Assembly: GCA_947629825.1 (NCBI GenBank)
Contig: CANRFF010000004.1
Location: 62,001-126,000, forward strand
Direction of reading: 5' to 3'
Origin: an uncultured Anaeroplasmataceae bacterium
Lineage (GTDB): Bacteria > Bacillota_I > Bacilli_A > Acholeplasmatales > Anaeroplasmataceae
DNA: 64,000 nt
A program made the translations under genes and the position numbers. Below are positions 51,192 to 61,361 of this stretch, in pieces (the stretch's first letter is position 1; each line of letters opens with the position of its first letter). The notes under the pieces are model-generated. The model did no database searches, was not told the DNA's origin, and saw nothing but the letters and a program-made list of their open reading frames with translations.

Positions 51192-52466
51192 CTATTCCGA
51201 GTTGGGCCAAACTCTTCTTTTTACTTTTGTAACGCCCTTGGTATTTTGATCGTAGAAATCCGTTTTTCCCGCACCGGAACTGATATATTTTCCGCTTTTG
51301 ACATAGATTTCCTCATTGAACCATTTCGTATCTTTCAAAATCGTCGTATCGTGGGTCGCCGAAACATGAATTTCGGTTCCGTCGCTTGAAATCGTGATAT
51401 TTCCGTTCATCGATTCCACCTTTTTCGAATTTTGATTATAAATGCTGGTCACATAAACTTTGTCGGTGTATTTGGCAATTCGGTTGACAAAATCCTGTGT
51501 CGGAAAAATAGATTGATAATTTGCCGTATATTCGATGGTTCCGGCACAAGTACAAATACAACAAATCTGCGGTTGAATGATTTTCAAAAGACAATCGTTG
51601 GAAGAAGTTTTCGATCCGTGATGTCCCGCTTTGAAAAGTTGACATTTCGGCAATGTTTTTTCCTTAGTGGAACCGTTGTAATAATCTGCCAGTTTTTCTT
51701 CCCCTTTCAGTTCCAAATCCCCCGTAAACAATGCATAAAACGGATTTTCTTTTTGATAGGAAAATAACGTACATACCGAATAATTGTTTTCGCTGTCGTC
51801 ATCGTTGAAATAGTAATAGTTATATAAAATACTCAAAGAAGCATTTTCGCTGATGGCAAATGTCCTTTTTGCCCCGTCGACTTCCAGAAAACATTGACTT
51901 GCGGTATAATGTTTCGTATGTTTGGAAACCAGATAATCCACTGCCGTTGCATATTCCTTACTGATTGTAGAAGTTGTGTTCTTTCGGGAAAAATCAATCA
52001 GAGTTCCGATTTCATATTGATAAAAAATGCCCGTCCTCGACGTTCCGCTTCCTTCACCGACAAACCCCGCAATATGATCCTGATGTGCATGCGTGGCAAT
52101 GACATATTCGAGAACTCCGTCCGTACAATACCGATCGATATAGTTACATAATGTTTTCGCACTGTCTTTTTTAGATCCCGCATCGATTAAAATATCCACA
52201 TCGTCCGCTTTGATATAGACGCTGTCGCCGACATTGTCGTTTCCGAGTTCCAGAAAATGAACTTGAAATTCGTCATATATCGTATCACTGGTACTGATGG
52301 AATCATCAGTATTGGTTAAAAAAGACTGCCCCGTTTTTCCGACAACTTGGTACTGCCAAAAAAAATAGATCCCCAGCCCAAGCAAACAAATCAAAAAAGC
52401 GCATAATATAATGATTCCTAATCGTTTTCTTTTGTGATTATTTTTGTTTTTCGACACATCATTCAC
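51192..52466 (-). CDS. Membrane-anchored ComEC-type metallo-beta-lactamase hydrolase
   Basis: 424 residues with an N-terminal basic segment and one membrane helix (~16-36). A metallo-beta-lactamase domain faces outside: FQVHFLELGNDNVGDS, DILIDAGS, and the metal motif THAHQDHIAGF, with later KAGHHGSKTSS. This is the layout of the hydrolase domain of ComEC, which is thought to degrade one strand during DNA uptake, but without the channel. A small beta-rich tail follows. Next to NrnA and upstream of nuclease and importer genes, so a secreted nuclease or phosphodiesterase role is plausible. Confidence 0.75.
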   Translation of the reverse strand: MNDVSKNKNNHKRKRLGIIILCAFLICLLGLGIYFFWQYQVVGKTGQSFLTNTDDSISTSDTIYDEFQVHFLELGNDNVGDSVYIKADDVDILIDAGSKKDSAKTLCNYIDRYCTDGVLEYVIATHAHQDHIAGFVGEGSGTSRTGIFYQYEIGTLIDFSRKNTTSTISKEYATAVDYLVSKHTKHYTASQCFLEVDGAKRTFAISENASLSILYNYYYFNDDDSENNYSVCTLFSYQKENPFYALFTGDLELKGEEKLADYYNGSTKEKTLPKCQLFKAGHHGSKTSSNDCLLKIIQPQICCICTCAGTIEYTANYQSIFPTQDFVNRIAKYTDKVYVTSIYNQNSKKVESMNGNITISSDGTEIHVSATHDTTILKDTKWFNEEIYVKSGKYISSGAGKTDFYDQNTKGVTKVKRRVWPNSE

Positions 52467-52556
52467 CTGATGTTATTGTATCATAGTTTTTCATCTTTTT
52501 AAATATTTTCTTGATTGTTGTCGGAAATTTGAAAAAAACAGATGAAACAATCAAAG

Positions 52557-52594
52557 AAAAAGCAGATTCGAGTTTTCTCAAAATCTGCTTTTTT
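52557..52594 (-). terminator. Intrinsic terminator after the OB-repeat lipoprotein gene
   Basis: AAAAGCAGATT / AATCTGCTTTT stem with T tail on the minus strand. Confidence 0.8.
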
Positions 52595-52608
52595 CTTGTT
52601 TTTCAAAT

Positions 52609-54330
52609 TTACATAATGTCTTCTGTCGCAATCGTCCAGATATGCGGATTTGGTCCGTCGTACCAGTACATAAATCCGTAAACCGTAACTTCCGTTCCGA
52701 CTTGCAAACCTTGAAGTGTTTCCAAAAGTTTACTGTAATCATTGTGGCTATCAAACGCAATGAATTTACCAAAATCGTCATATCGTTCCACACAACAGTT
52801 GATCGTTACTCCGTTTTCATCGACCAACGTGAAATACAAATCATCGGTCGGTTCATCGCCTTTATATCCAAATGCTTTGCTTTCAGCAACTTTCGCATTG
52901 GCGTCTGTCGTTTTGTATTCTGCGATTTTCATCGTTGCTATAAAAAGATAATTTTGATATCCTTCGTCCACATCAAATGCAGTAATCGAAGACTCTTCGT
53001 CGGCAACATTGATTAAAAGCGGTTGTTCCAATCCGACATAATCCTCTCCCAAAGTTGTCGCCGGTGTGATTGTCGCATCGGTAATCTCCATTTGTCCTTC
53101 GTAAACCGATTTGGTTCCCGTAATCGTATAAACTCCGTTTAAAACAGTTGCGGATATTTCGTTGAATTTTGCTTCCGTACATTCATAGTCATATACATAA
53201 TACCCGGAGGCGTCGGGATTGACAAAGTACAAATTGGCTTTTCCCTGATACCAAGTGGAAGTCATCAGAAGTATGGAAGTTACCGTTACTTCGCTTCCGA
53301 CAGGAACACTCATAAAGTTGGCATATTCTTTTGCCTGTTTGATCAGAGATTCTTCATCCGGTAAAATTTCAATCGATGTGATGTGCGCATTTGCGCCGTT
53401 ATACCAATACATATATCCACGTACACGAACGGTAGCACCCACAACGAAATCTGCGGATAATACGGTTTTATAAACGTCGGTATCCGTTCCCGTCAGATAA
53501 CTTTCGATACATGCGGACAATGTTTCGTTTTTGTCGTTTTTCAATTTCAAATACAAGTCGTTGTCCGGTTGATTTCCTTTAAAACCATACGCCTTGTTGG
53601 CAGAAACATGCTCATCGGCACCTGCAGCGGTATATTCAACCACTTCCAGCGTTGCGGTAAAGTAAGCATTCTGTACTTTCAATAAATCTTCCGTTTTCAA
53701 TGAGTTGGTTACATCTGTAACATGACGGCGCATTGCCGGAACATTTTCGACTACCGTCGTCAAAGCAGAATCAACATCGGAAATTTCTTGTTCTCCGGCA
53801 TATTCCGCTTTCACTCCGTAAAAGCGAACATAAGCACCTACCGTATATTTTTCGTTGTATTCTTTTTCAGTCATCGGCATTTCATAAACAAAATACCCTT
53901 CTCCGGCATTTCCGGTAGAAACATATAATGTCGCCTTATTGTTCCACCAACTTTGGCGATCCTGAATATATCCTTCAACGACTACATTATCTCCCGTGTC
54001 GGCAGTCATAAATTGCTGATAAGACATTCCGTCTGTCACGAGTTCCCACTTTGCGTAAAGTGTGGTATCTTTGGCAAAAGTCTCCGTTGAAAAATCAATC
54101 TGACTTCCGCTGTAACTTTCCGTTAAATACCAGCCGTCAAAATCATAAAATGCTTTGGTAGGATCCGCAGGTTTGGAAATTTTTCCGTCTTCGCGAGTTG
54201 TCATATCGGCCACTTCGCTTCCTCCTTTGGAATCGAAACTAACGGTATACAATGTGGCTTCTTTTTTCCCACAACCAATCACCGTGGTTATTGCCAAAAC
54301 ACCCAAAAACAATCCTAATATTTTTTTCAT
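52609..54330 (-). CDS. Lipoprotein with InlB-type repeat and OB-like domains
   Basis: 573 residues. The signal ends in the lipobox TTVIGCGK. Residues ~30-75 are one InlB B-repeat-like module (VSFDSKGGSEVADM ... YDFDGWYL). Then come three to four copies of an OB-like unit, recognised by the pattern 'G..V.V.GYI...S.W.N.A..YV' followed by 'YTVGAYVRFYGVKAEYAGEQEI'. The first and last copies are near 95-190 and 470-570. Related units occur in the lipoprotein and nuclease genes at 57784-61347. OB-like folds often bind nucleic acid or sugars. Likely surface-exposed. Ends in a terminator. Confidence 0.65.
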   Translation of the reverse strand: MKKILGLFLGVLAITTVIGCGKKEATLYTVSFDSKGGSEVADMTTREDGKISKPADPTKAFYDFDGWYLTESYSGSQIDFSTETFAKDTTLYAKWELVTDGMSYQQFMTADTGDNVVVEGYIQDRQSWWNNKATLYVSTGNAGEGYFVYEMPMTEKEYNEKYTVGAYVRFYGVKAEYAGEQEISDVDSALTTVVENVPAMRRHVTDVTNSLKTEDLLKVQNAYFTATLEVVEYTAAGADEHVSANKAYGFKGNQPDNDLYLKLKNDKNETLSACIESYLTGTDTDVYKTVLSADFVVGATVRVRGYMYWYNGANAHITSIEILPDEESLIKQAKEYANFMSVPVGSEVTVTSILLMTSTWYQGKANLYFVNPDASGYYVYDYECTEAKFNEISATVLNGVYTITGTKSVYEGQMEITDATITPATTLGEDYVGLEQPLLINVADEESSITAFDVDEGYQNYLFIATMKIAEYKTTDANAKVAESKAFGYKGDEPTDDLYFTLVDENGVTINCCVERYDDFGKFIAFDSHNDYSKLLETLQGLQVGTEVTVYGFMYWYDGPNPHIWTIATEDIM

Positions 54331-54399
54331 TTTTTAGTCCTTTCTTCTTTTTGGATTTTTACAATCCTATTATACCAATGAATCACCGATTCTTCAAGT

Positions 54400-55806
54400 T
54401 TATTTTGCAACGCCGCAGTTGGTCAAGGCTCTTTTGAATAATTCTTCGACGTTAATTTCGTTTTTCTTGCTGAGAACGGCTCGATCCAACAATTTTCCCA
54501 CTTCGTCCCGAACAACCGCAGAACCATTGAACGCCGGTGTGATAAACGTTCTGTCTTTAAAATCCATGACATTTTGAATTGCGTCTTTCTGAACGCTGTA
54601 AATTTCATCGGAATTCAAAAAACTTCGGAACGCTTCCGATTGAATCGCCTTGGTGGTTACGGGAGAATACCCTTCGGTCTTCGCAAAAGCCACTTGTGTA
54701 TCTTCGGTCAACAGATACTGCATAAAAATCCACGAAGCCAAAACTTCCTGCGGATCTTCTTTATTGAACACACAAAGGCTCGGCCCCTGTGAAATAACTT
54801 TCGGGTGATCGACATCAACTTGAGGGATCGTTGTTACCAATACATCGAAATTTTTCTTTCCTTTGGCTCCCAAAGGAGAATTCGGCCCCATCCAAGTCGA
54901 ACCGGCCGAAGAATCGATTCCGAAAATACATTCCCTATCGTTGAATTTATCTCCGGGATAAAATCCCGTATTTTGCCATGTGACAAACAAGTTCTGTTTA
55001 TATAATTCATTGAGTTTACGAATCATCTTTTTGTTGTCTTCGTTCGCAAACAGAATTTTCCCGTCTTCCGTCGTATAATCATATCCGTTTTGATAAGCCA
55101 GTTCGATAAAGAAGTTGTCGCTGGATTTGTAAATCAACGGAATTATTCCCGGGTCCTGCTGTTGCGCATAGGCACAGATTTCCCAAATCTGATCCCACGA
55201 GAAAATATTGTTTTTCGGAAGAGTGAATCCGTTTTTTTCCAGCCAAGTCCGATTGGCATACAGACATTCCGTCGAACGCATAAAAGGTAACGTATATAAT
55301 TTTTTGACCCCTTCGGATTCAATATAACCTTCAACGAGATATTCGGAAACGAATTCTTCTTCTTTCGGTGAATCAAATAACAGTTTGTTTCCACCCAAAC
55401 CGTAATCGGTATTCTGAATCAAATCATTCAGTTCCACGACCAAAGAAGGATTCTCCAGATAGGTGGCCACATGGTCGGGATAAGCAATCGCCACATTCGG
55501 CGTTGTGTTGGTTCCGATATTTTGAAGAACGGCTTCATATAATTCCGGATAAGAAGTATAGTGGCTGATTTCTACGGTAATATTCGGATAAAGGGCTTCG
55601 AAATCGGCAATGGCATTTTCGAAAATTCTTCTTTGCGTGGGATTGCTGTCGTTTTTCGCCCAAAATGTCAGATTGTGATGAACGGACATATCAAACGTAT
55701 CCGGAAGAACAAAATTCGGAATATAAATTCTACCATGACAAGCACACAACACTCCGAGGTTTGCGATTATCATCAAAACCGAAATTATTTTTTTGATCAT
55801 TTTCAT
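54400..55806 (-). CDS. ABC importer solute-binding lipoprotein (family 1), second system
   Basis: 468 residues. Lipobox in LGVLCACHG. The family-1 extracellular solute-binding fold is seen in LTFWAKNDSNPTQRR, VAIAYPDHVATYLEN, LYTLPFMRSTECLYANR and the late ITPAFNGSAVVRDEVG. Overlaps the downstream-acting permease gene (55806) by one base. Paralogous to the binding protein at 61362-62738, but the two are clearly diverged, so the systems may prefer different ligands. The usual ligands are sugars or glycerol phosphodiesters; nucleosides or oligonucleotides are possible from context. Confidence 0.85.
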   Translation of the reverse strand: MKMIKKIISVLMIIANLGVLCACHGRIYIPNFVLPDTFDMSVHHNLTFWAKNDSNPTQRRIFENAIADFEALYPNITVEISHYTSYPELYEAVLQNIGTNTTPNVAIAYPDHVATYLENPSLVVELNDLIQNTDYGLGGNKLLFDSPKEEEFVSEYLVEGYIESEGVKKLYTLPFMRSTECLYANRTWLEKNGFTLPKNNIFSWDQIWEICAYAQQQDPGIIPLIYKSSDNFFIELAYQNGYDYTTEDGKILFANEDNKKMIRKLNELYKQNLFVTWQNTGFYPGDKFNDRECIFGIDSSAGSTWMGPNSPLGAKGKKNFDVLVTTIPQVDVDHPKVISQGPSLCVFNKEDPQEVLASWIFMQYLLTEDTQVAFAKTEGYSPVTTKAIQSEAFRSFLNSDEIYSVQKDAIQNVMDFKDRTFITPAFNGSAVVRDEVGKLLDRAVLSKKNEINVEELFKRALTNCGVAK

Positions 55807-56684
55807 TACCCCTTTACTCCCGTGCGGGCCACACCGCTCATAATTTGTTTTCTGAAAAATACAAACAACAACAACAGCGGAATTGATACGATGACCACTG
55901 CCGCCATCATTGCCGGAATATTTTCCCGACCGAATCCGGAAGTTCTCAATTCTTCAATTCCGTTGCTGACCAAAAAATAATTCGCTTTGGTCGTTACCAA
56001 TCTCGGCCATACATAAGAATTCCAGCATTCGATAAATTTTAAAATCACAATCGAAACGATCGTCGGTTTCGAAAGAGGAACCAATACTTTCCAAAGATAT
56101 TTCATATCGTTTGTTCCGTCCACTTTCGCCGCATAATACGTCTGATCCGGTACTTGCATAAAATTCTGTCTCAACAGATAGATATAAAACACCGAGATGA
56201 CCGACGGTAAAATCAATCCGACAAATGTGTTTCGCAAGTTCATATGAACCACGGTCGCATAATTCGTAATCGTAAATAATTCCATAGGAATCATCATCGT
56301 TGCCAAAAAAACCGTAAATACGATTTCTTTTCCTTTGAAATTCAATCTCGCAAACGCAAACGCCGCAAAAATACATACCACAACCATAATGGCGGTTGTG
56401 ATTGTCGAAAAAATCAACGTGTTGATCATATAATTTCCGAGTTGTACACTCGTCCATGCAATTTGATAGTTTTCCATGGTAGCGTGTGTCGGCACAAAGG
56501 TCGGTACGGTCTGTGAGGTATAATCCGCAAACGTTTTGACAGAAGATAAAATCATCCAATAAAACGGAAACAGAACCGTAATGGCCGCAACGGTCAGAAA
56601 AAGATAAATGAGAATCATTCCGATGCGATTGAGAACGGCAAATTGTTTTTCTTCTTTTTGAATCTTCGTCGATGTCAATTCCAC
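55806..56684 (-). CDS. Carbohydrate-type ABC permease (MalG-like), second system
   Basis: 292 residues, six membrane helices. The EAA loop is YYAAKVDGTNDMKYLWKVLVPLSKP. Typical MalG-type ending GVARTGVKG. It forms the membrane channel with the MalF-like partner encoded at 56697-57596. No ATPase gene is seen near; such systems often share an MsmX-like ATPase encoded elsewhere. Confidence 0.9.
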   Translation of the reverse strand: MELTSTKIQKEEKQFAVLNRIGMILIYLFLTVAAITVLFPFYWMILSSVKTFADYTSQTVPTFVPTHATMENYQIAWTSVQLGNYMINTLIFSTITTAIMVVVCIFAAFAFARLNFKGKEIVFTVFLATMMIPMELFTITNYATVVHMNLRNTFVGLILPSVISVFYIYLLRQNFMQVPDQTYYAAKVDGTNDMKYLWKVLVPLSKPTIVSIVILKFIECWNSYVWPRLVTTKANYFLVSNGIEELRTSGFGRENIPAMMAAVVIVSIPLLLLFVFFRKQIMSGVARTGVKG

Positions 56685-56696
56685 TTCTTTTTCCTC

Positions 56697-57596
56697 CTAG
56701 TAATAAACTTTCTTTTTGCTGACCAGCAAATTGACCAATGTAATGGCCATAATAATCGCAAACAAAACAATGGCTGCGGCGGCCGCTCTGGACGGATATC
56801 CTCCGGTTGCCGCATACAAATAGTCATAAACACAGCCGACAATCGTATTCATTCCGTAAAAGTTCAAATCTTTTCCGTAGATTCCCACTGCATTATTGTA
56901 CTCTTTGAATGCTCCGATAAATCCCGTAATCACCAGATACGACGTAATCGGCGATATCATCGGAATCGTGATCTTGCGGAATCGTTTGAGACGGGAAGCC
57001 CCGTCTACTTTCGCCGCATCGTAAAGTTCTTTTTTTACCGACTGCAACGCTCCTGCGAAAACCAAAATCTTAAATGGCATGACATTCCAAATAATATAGG
57101 TACACAAGACAAACATTTTACTCCAATATGCCCCGTTGAGCCAATCCACGGCCGAAATGCCGAACCAAGACAAAATCGTATTCATTACCCCGATTGTATC
57201 CGGAGTCAGATCGAACATTACCATAAAAACCAAGCCGACCGCAAGGGTGTTGGTAACATACGGTAAAAAGAAAATCGTTTGAAAAATTTTTTTGAGCGGA
57301 CGAATCGCATTCAGTGCCGCCGCAATCAACAATGCCAAAACGGTCGAAACCGGAACGGTAATCACAACCAACAAAAAAGTGTTTTTCAAAGCGTCGACAA
57401 AACGATAATCGGAAAAAACATATTGATAGTTTTGAAATCCGACGCCGGTGTAACTTTGGGTGGTGAACTTGAAATTTTCCTCGAAAGAATAAATAAAAAC
57501 ATCGATCAGAGGATAAATCATAAATGCGCCCAAAAAGAACAATGCCGGTGCCAAATACAGCCACGCTTTCCAATGATTTTTCGCTTCCATACTCAA
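56697..57596 (-). CDS. Carbohydrate-type ABC permease (MalF-like), second system
   Basis: 299 residues, six membrane helices. EAA loop YDAAKVDGASRLKRFRKITIPMISP. First gene of the second importer operon (MalF, MalG, binding protein, and perhaps the OB-repeat lipoprotein at 52609). A good promoter lies upstream. Confidence 0.9.
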   Translation of the reverse strand: MSMEAKNHWKAWLYLAPALFFLGAFMIYPLIDVFIYSFEENFKFTTQSYTGVGFQNYQYVFSDYRFVDALKNTFLLVVITVPVSTVLALLIAAALNAIRPLKKIFQTIFFLPYVTNTLAVGLVFMVMFDLTPDTIGVMNTILSWFGISAVDWLNGAYWSKMFVLCTYIIWNVMPFKILVFAGALQSVKKELYDAAKVDGASRLKRFRKITIPMISPITSYLVITGFIGAFKEYNNAVGIYGKDLNFYGMNTIVGCVYDYLYAATGGYPSRAAAAAIVLFAIIMAITLVNLLVSKKKVYY

Positions 57597-57689
57597 CCCT
57601 CTTTTCGTTGTTTGACTTTTTCGCCTGTTTCTTCGATCATTTTCGTTTTTAAAATTCCGTATTTTGAAAAATGGAAATCATCTGTTCTT

Positions 57690-57718
57690 ATTATAACAAT
57701 TTTGTTTCTTTTTTTCAA
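57690..57718 (-). promoter_or_regulatory. Promoter of the second importer operon
   Basis: Minus strand TTGAAA (57713-57718), 17-bp spacer, TATAAT (57690-57695). Confidence 0.75.
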
Positions 57719-57728
57719 TTTCAAGAAC

Positions 57729-57763
57729 AAAAAAGAGATAAAATCCGTATGGATCTTATCCCT
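57729..57763 (-). terminator. Intrinsic terminator after the large lipoprotein gene
   Basis: GGGATAAGATCC pairs imperfectly with GGATTTTATCTC, with TTTTTTG following on the minus strand. Confidence 0.65.
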
Positions 57764-57783
57764 TTTCCATTTGTCATATCAAA

Positions 57784-60072
57784 TTACGAATTTACCGTAA
57801 TCGCAAGCGGAGTAATTTGCGCTTTGTTGTACCAATTGACAAAACCCGTAATCGTTACGTTTTGTCCTTCGACCGGAATGTCAAATCCAGTAGCCGACTT
57901 GAAATATACAACAACGTCAACGGTTCCGACCGTCAAGAACATGCCGGAACTTTTATTTGCTGCCCAAGTTCCTTTTACCACTCCGGTAATCGTAATGTAA
58001 TTTGCCTGATCTTTGGCTTCCAGTGCTGTTCCGCCGGAAATTTTTGCGGTAATGTCTGTCGGAGTCGGTGCCGTTACTTTCTTTCCTTTGACAACTTGGT
58101 CTTCCAAAGAAGTGATATTTGCTTCATGAAGTCCGCTATAAATTGCTTTTTGGAAATTGGAAATGGTGGTTTCATATCCGACAACAAATGTCTTTTCCCA
58201 ATCGGCCTGTGTAATGGCATTGTTCTTCTTATAAACATAGACGCTTCCGGATTCACTCCATACAATCGCAAAGCCGGTGCCGACAACGCTGGTTACACCC
58301 TTGAAACTTCCTGCCAGTTGCGCATTGTTTGCGGCAGCAAGATAATCATCAAAAGTGATCACAAAAGATTCTTTGGTCGATAACGTCCAAGTAACTGTTT
58401 CTGTCAATTCTTTATACGTAATCGTTGCGGTTAATGTTGCCGAATGAAGATCGGCTTCTACTTTGTTGACTTTGTAATAGTATTGTTGAGTCGATGCTGT
58501 TTTCGCAAGCGAAATATAATCGTTTTCAGGTAATGTATAAGTTACCGATGCTGCCGATTTCGACGGAGAAACAACACCTACCAAAGTATGAATGGTTCCT
58601 TTAGTGCTGGCATCCAGACTGGTTACCAATGTTTGGCCGGAAACGGCTTTCTTCAATTCGTTCATAACATCGGCATCTGTTTTCGTTGTGATTGTCCAAG
58701 TAACCGTTTTGGTTTCCGTTGTTCCGGAATGACTGATGGTTGCGGTCAATTTTGCCGTAGCAACGTTTGCATAGTCTACAACGACATTCAATTTATGATC
58801 GTCGGATAAAGTGATCGCACCGGTACCGCCGTTATTGTTTTCGTCGGAAAGTGCATAAGTAATCGTACACTCATTTAATGTTGTCGGTAATTCTTGCGGT
58901 GCTGTCCAACTGTCGTAAACATAGTTCACATTGTTGCTTACCGTACCGAATGTCATCGCTTTGAGTTCGGATTCTGTTCCGGCAACCATATCTTCCGGAG
59001 TTACTACTGTGGAATCCACTTTAATGGAATCAGTTGGTTTTGTAAGCAGGTAAAGTTGTGCTGTATTATAAACGCCAACCAGTCCGGATACGGTAATGGT
59101 ATAACCGATCTTGAGCGTCTGACTCAAATCTTCCAATTCAGGAACAAATCCGTTACTCTTATCCATATAAACTTTATAATCGTTTCCGCCGACTTTGATT
59201 CCCAAAGACGCATTCGATGCGGTTGCCGAGAATGTCGGAATGGACGTTACTTTTCCGGTTACTTTCGCAAGAGTGCTTTGCGGAGCAATTGCTTCGACAC
59301 TTCCGGCAGCATTACTGCTCCATAATGTCGTCAGATCCTGATAATCGAAATCCGTTTTTTCCGGAGCGTCTGTAATCGCATAATACGTTCCGCCCGCAGC
59401 GATTTCAACCCATTTGTTATATGGAGAAACCGTTCCGTCAATTGCCATTTTCTTACCTACGGCAAAATATTCGTCATAATCTGCTTGACTGCCGACTTTG
59501 ACTCTGTATCCGTAATATCCGCCATCTTCATCTTGTAAGAATACGCTGGTGTTTCCGTAAGATGCGGAATATCCCGTTGCGAAGACAACCCAACCTTGAA
59601 CAACGACTTTTGTTCCGCTTGCCGCTGCAGCGAATGTTGCATGATTAACCGGATTCATTGCGTCGATTTCGGCTTGTGTCTTTCTCATAGAGAGATCTTT
59701 TTTATCGATTTTAAATGACCACGTTTTTGTCTTTTTCAAAACCGTTGCGGTCAGATCGAAAGTTTGTTCTTCCGCTGTTTGAGTGATTGCGATTGTGGTA
59801 GTTGTATTTTCTTCATCCACCTTGACTTCCGCATTTGTATTGTTTGTCTTATATTCGACAACATAATCCTTATCTTTTACGCTGATACTGTAAGGAACAC
59901 TCAAATCACTTGATAGAGAAGTTTCTGTTTTTTCATCTAACAATAAAGATAATCTCGTAATTGCTTCGTCGCCGAGTTTTCCATTGTTTCCGCAAGAAGC
60001 AAGACCTAGTCCGGCTGCGGCAACCAAAAGCGCCGAGCCAAATAGGGAAATTCCTTTTCTAAATAATTTCAT
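57784..60072 (-). CDS. Large lipoprotein with OB-like domains flanking Ig-like repeats
   Basis: 762 residues. Lipobox GLASCGNN. An OB-like unit at ~135-245 (GTKVVVQGWVVFATG ... YFAVGKKMAIDGTVSPYNKW), a second near 270-330, and a final pair at ~590-760 (GTGFAIVWSESGSVYVYKK; NYITITGVVKGTWAANKSSG). Between these are repeated 'KTVTWTITTK' Ig-like strands. It follows the nuclease lipoprotein gene by 21 bp, so the two are co-expressed and may act together on the cell surface. Binding role inferred. Confidence 0.65.
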   Translation of the reverse strand: MKLFRKGISLFGSALLVAAAGLGLASCGNNGKLGDEAITRLSLLLDEKTETSLSSDLSVPYSISVKDKDYVVEYKTNNTNAEVKVDEENTTTTIAITQTAEEQTFDLTATVLKKTKTWSFKIDKKDLSMRKTQAEIDAMNPVNHATFAAAASGTKVVVQGWVVFATGYSASYGNTSVFLQDEDGGYYGYRVKVGSQADYDEYFAVGKKMAIDGTVSPYNKWVEIAAGGTYYAITDAPEKTDFDYQDLTTLWSSNAAGSVEAIAPQSTLAKVTGKVTSIPTFSATASNASLGIKVGGNDYKVYMDKSNGFVPELEDLSQTLKIGYTITVSGLVGVYNTAQLYLLTKPTDSIKVDSTVVTPEDMVAGTESELKAMTFGTVSNNVNYVYDSWTAPQELPTTLNECTITYALSDENNNGGTGAITLSDDHKLNVVVDYANVATAKLTATISHSGTTETKTVTWTITTKTDADVMNELKKAVSGQTLVTSLDASTKGTIHTLVGVVSPSKSAASVTYTLPENDYISLAKTASTQQYYYKVNKVEADLHSATLTATITYKELTETVTWTLSTKESFVITFDDYLAAANNAQLAGSFKGVTSVVGTGFAIVWSESGSVYVYKKNNAITQADWEKTFVVGYETTISNFQKAIYSGLHEANITSLEDQVVKGKKVTAPTPTDITAKISGGTALEAKDQANYITITGVVKGTWAANKSSGMFLTVGTVDVVVYFKSATGFDIPVEGQNVTITGFVNWYNKAQITPLAITVNS

Positions 60073-60093
60073 TTCCTCTTTCCTTTCTGATTT

Positions 60094-61347
60094 TTAAGCG
60101 AAGACAACGTCTCCGAAAGATACAATTTGTAACTGATATACATTCTGATATTCCGTAACAATTCCGGAAACACTTGAAATTAGTTTGTTTCTGAAGTCAT
60201 TTTCCGTAATCGGACGGGCATTATCATATAATGCGGAAGTTCTCAACTGAACTTTTTGTCCGTTGACGGTACAAGTAACCGTCATTTGTTTGGAGATGGA
60301 ATCTCCGACAATTTCACTGCCGGAATAGATGTCCGTCACCGTTAAATCTTTCAATGTGACAAATGTCCGCATTTTTACTGTTTTATTATTTAATTCCGTC
60401 GCAGTAATTTCTTTGGCTTCTACTTGTTGTCCTGTCGCAAGAACACGAACGTATTGATCCCACTTCGAATCGGTCGAACCTTTTTCGAATCGGTCGTAGA
60501 TACAACCGGAAATCTGATACAGTCCGTTATATTCCTGAACAAAACCATGAACTCTCAACTTGTTGCCCTTTTTAAATGCGGCCAATAAGTTCTGATCATA
60601 TCCCAAATAAACGAGCATTCCGTAAGTTTCTCCGTCAACGTCATTCTGAACATAAGCATAATTGTTGTCGATTCTGCTGACAAAGGCTTCGAAATTCACT
60701 CTTCTTCCATAATAATCCGCCGCTTGTTCGCAAACTTCTTTGATCGTCATCAACTGACCGGTTCCGTAATCGTAATTCGGGTCTTGTTCCGAAGACCAAA
60801 CATACGCTTTTCGTTTCATCGCTGCGGTTGCCGCACTGTTAAAATCGTCCTGATAAAGTGCGGTGCTGTCTACTTTGGATTTGGAATACCCTTCTTCCAC
60901 AAGTTCGAGATTCAAATTCCGGAAATCATCGGCTTCCTGCAGTTGATACCATACAAAAGCAAGATATCGTGTTCCCGTACTGTCCAACGTCGCCGCTTTG
61001 CCGTCTTGAGCCTGCAACACCAATGTGTGTGCCTTTTTCAAGATGTTTGAAGTGAAAGTCGACGCTGCTTTTCCCCATGGTTCGATGGCACCTGTCGATT
61101 CCGGTGTGTCAACACATGAGAAACGAATTTTGATTTCCGTTCCCGCACTTTTAAACCAAGCGGTATCTCCGTCGACGGTGGAATACAATTCCACTTTGCC
61201 GATGCCGTCTTTAATGAATTCTTTACCTTCATAAGAAGCACTCAATTTCAATGAGTTTGTATAGTTTTTGCCGCCTCCGCAGGAGAGCAACACCAAAGTG
61301 AAAGCCAATAAGAATACTGCCGCAAAAATTTTTTTTGCAGTTTTCAT
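60094..61347 (-). CDS. Secreted staphylococcal-nuclease-like lipoprotein
   Basis: 417 residues with a lipobox (VLLSCGGG). Residues ~45-175 are a thermonuclease domain: STVDGDTAWF, IRFSCVDTPES (catalytic Arg and acidic residues), EPWGKAAS, GTRYLAFVWYQ (second Arg) and NLELVEEGYSKS. The core catalytic positions look intact. Residues ~200-417 hold two OB-like units (GRRVNFEAFVSRIDNN...). It would cut DNA or RNA outside the cell while tethered to the membrane. Located between binding-protein and lipoprotein genes of ABC importers, like the nuclease-transporter clusters of mollicutes. Confidence 0.85.
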   Translation of the reverse strand: MKTAKKIFAAVFLLAFTLVLLSCGGGKNYTNSLKLSASYEGKEFIKDGIGKVELYSTVDGDTAWFKSAGTEIKIRFSCVDTPESTGAIEPWGKAASTFTSNILKKAHTLVLQAQDGKAATLDSTGTRYLAFVWYQLQEADDFRNLNLELVEEGYSKSKVDSTALYQDDFNSAATAAMKRKAYVWSSEQDPNYDYGTGQLMTIKEVCEQAADYYGRRVNFEAFVSRIDNNYAYVQNDVDGETYGMLVYLGYDQNLLAAFKKGNKLRVHGFVQEYNGLYQISGCIYDRFEKGSTDSKWDQYVRVLATGQQVEAKEITATELNNKTVKMRTFVTLKDLTVTDIYSGSEIVGDSISKQMTVTCTVNGQKVQLRTSALYDNARPITENDFRNKLISSVSGIVTEYQNVYQLQIVSFGDVVFA

Positions 61348-61361
61348 ATCAAATCCTATGA

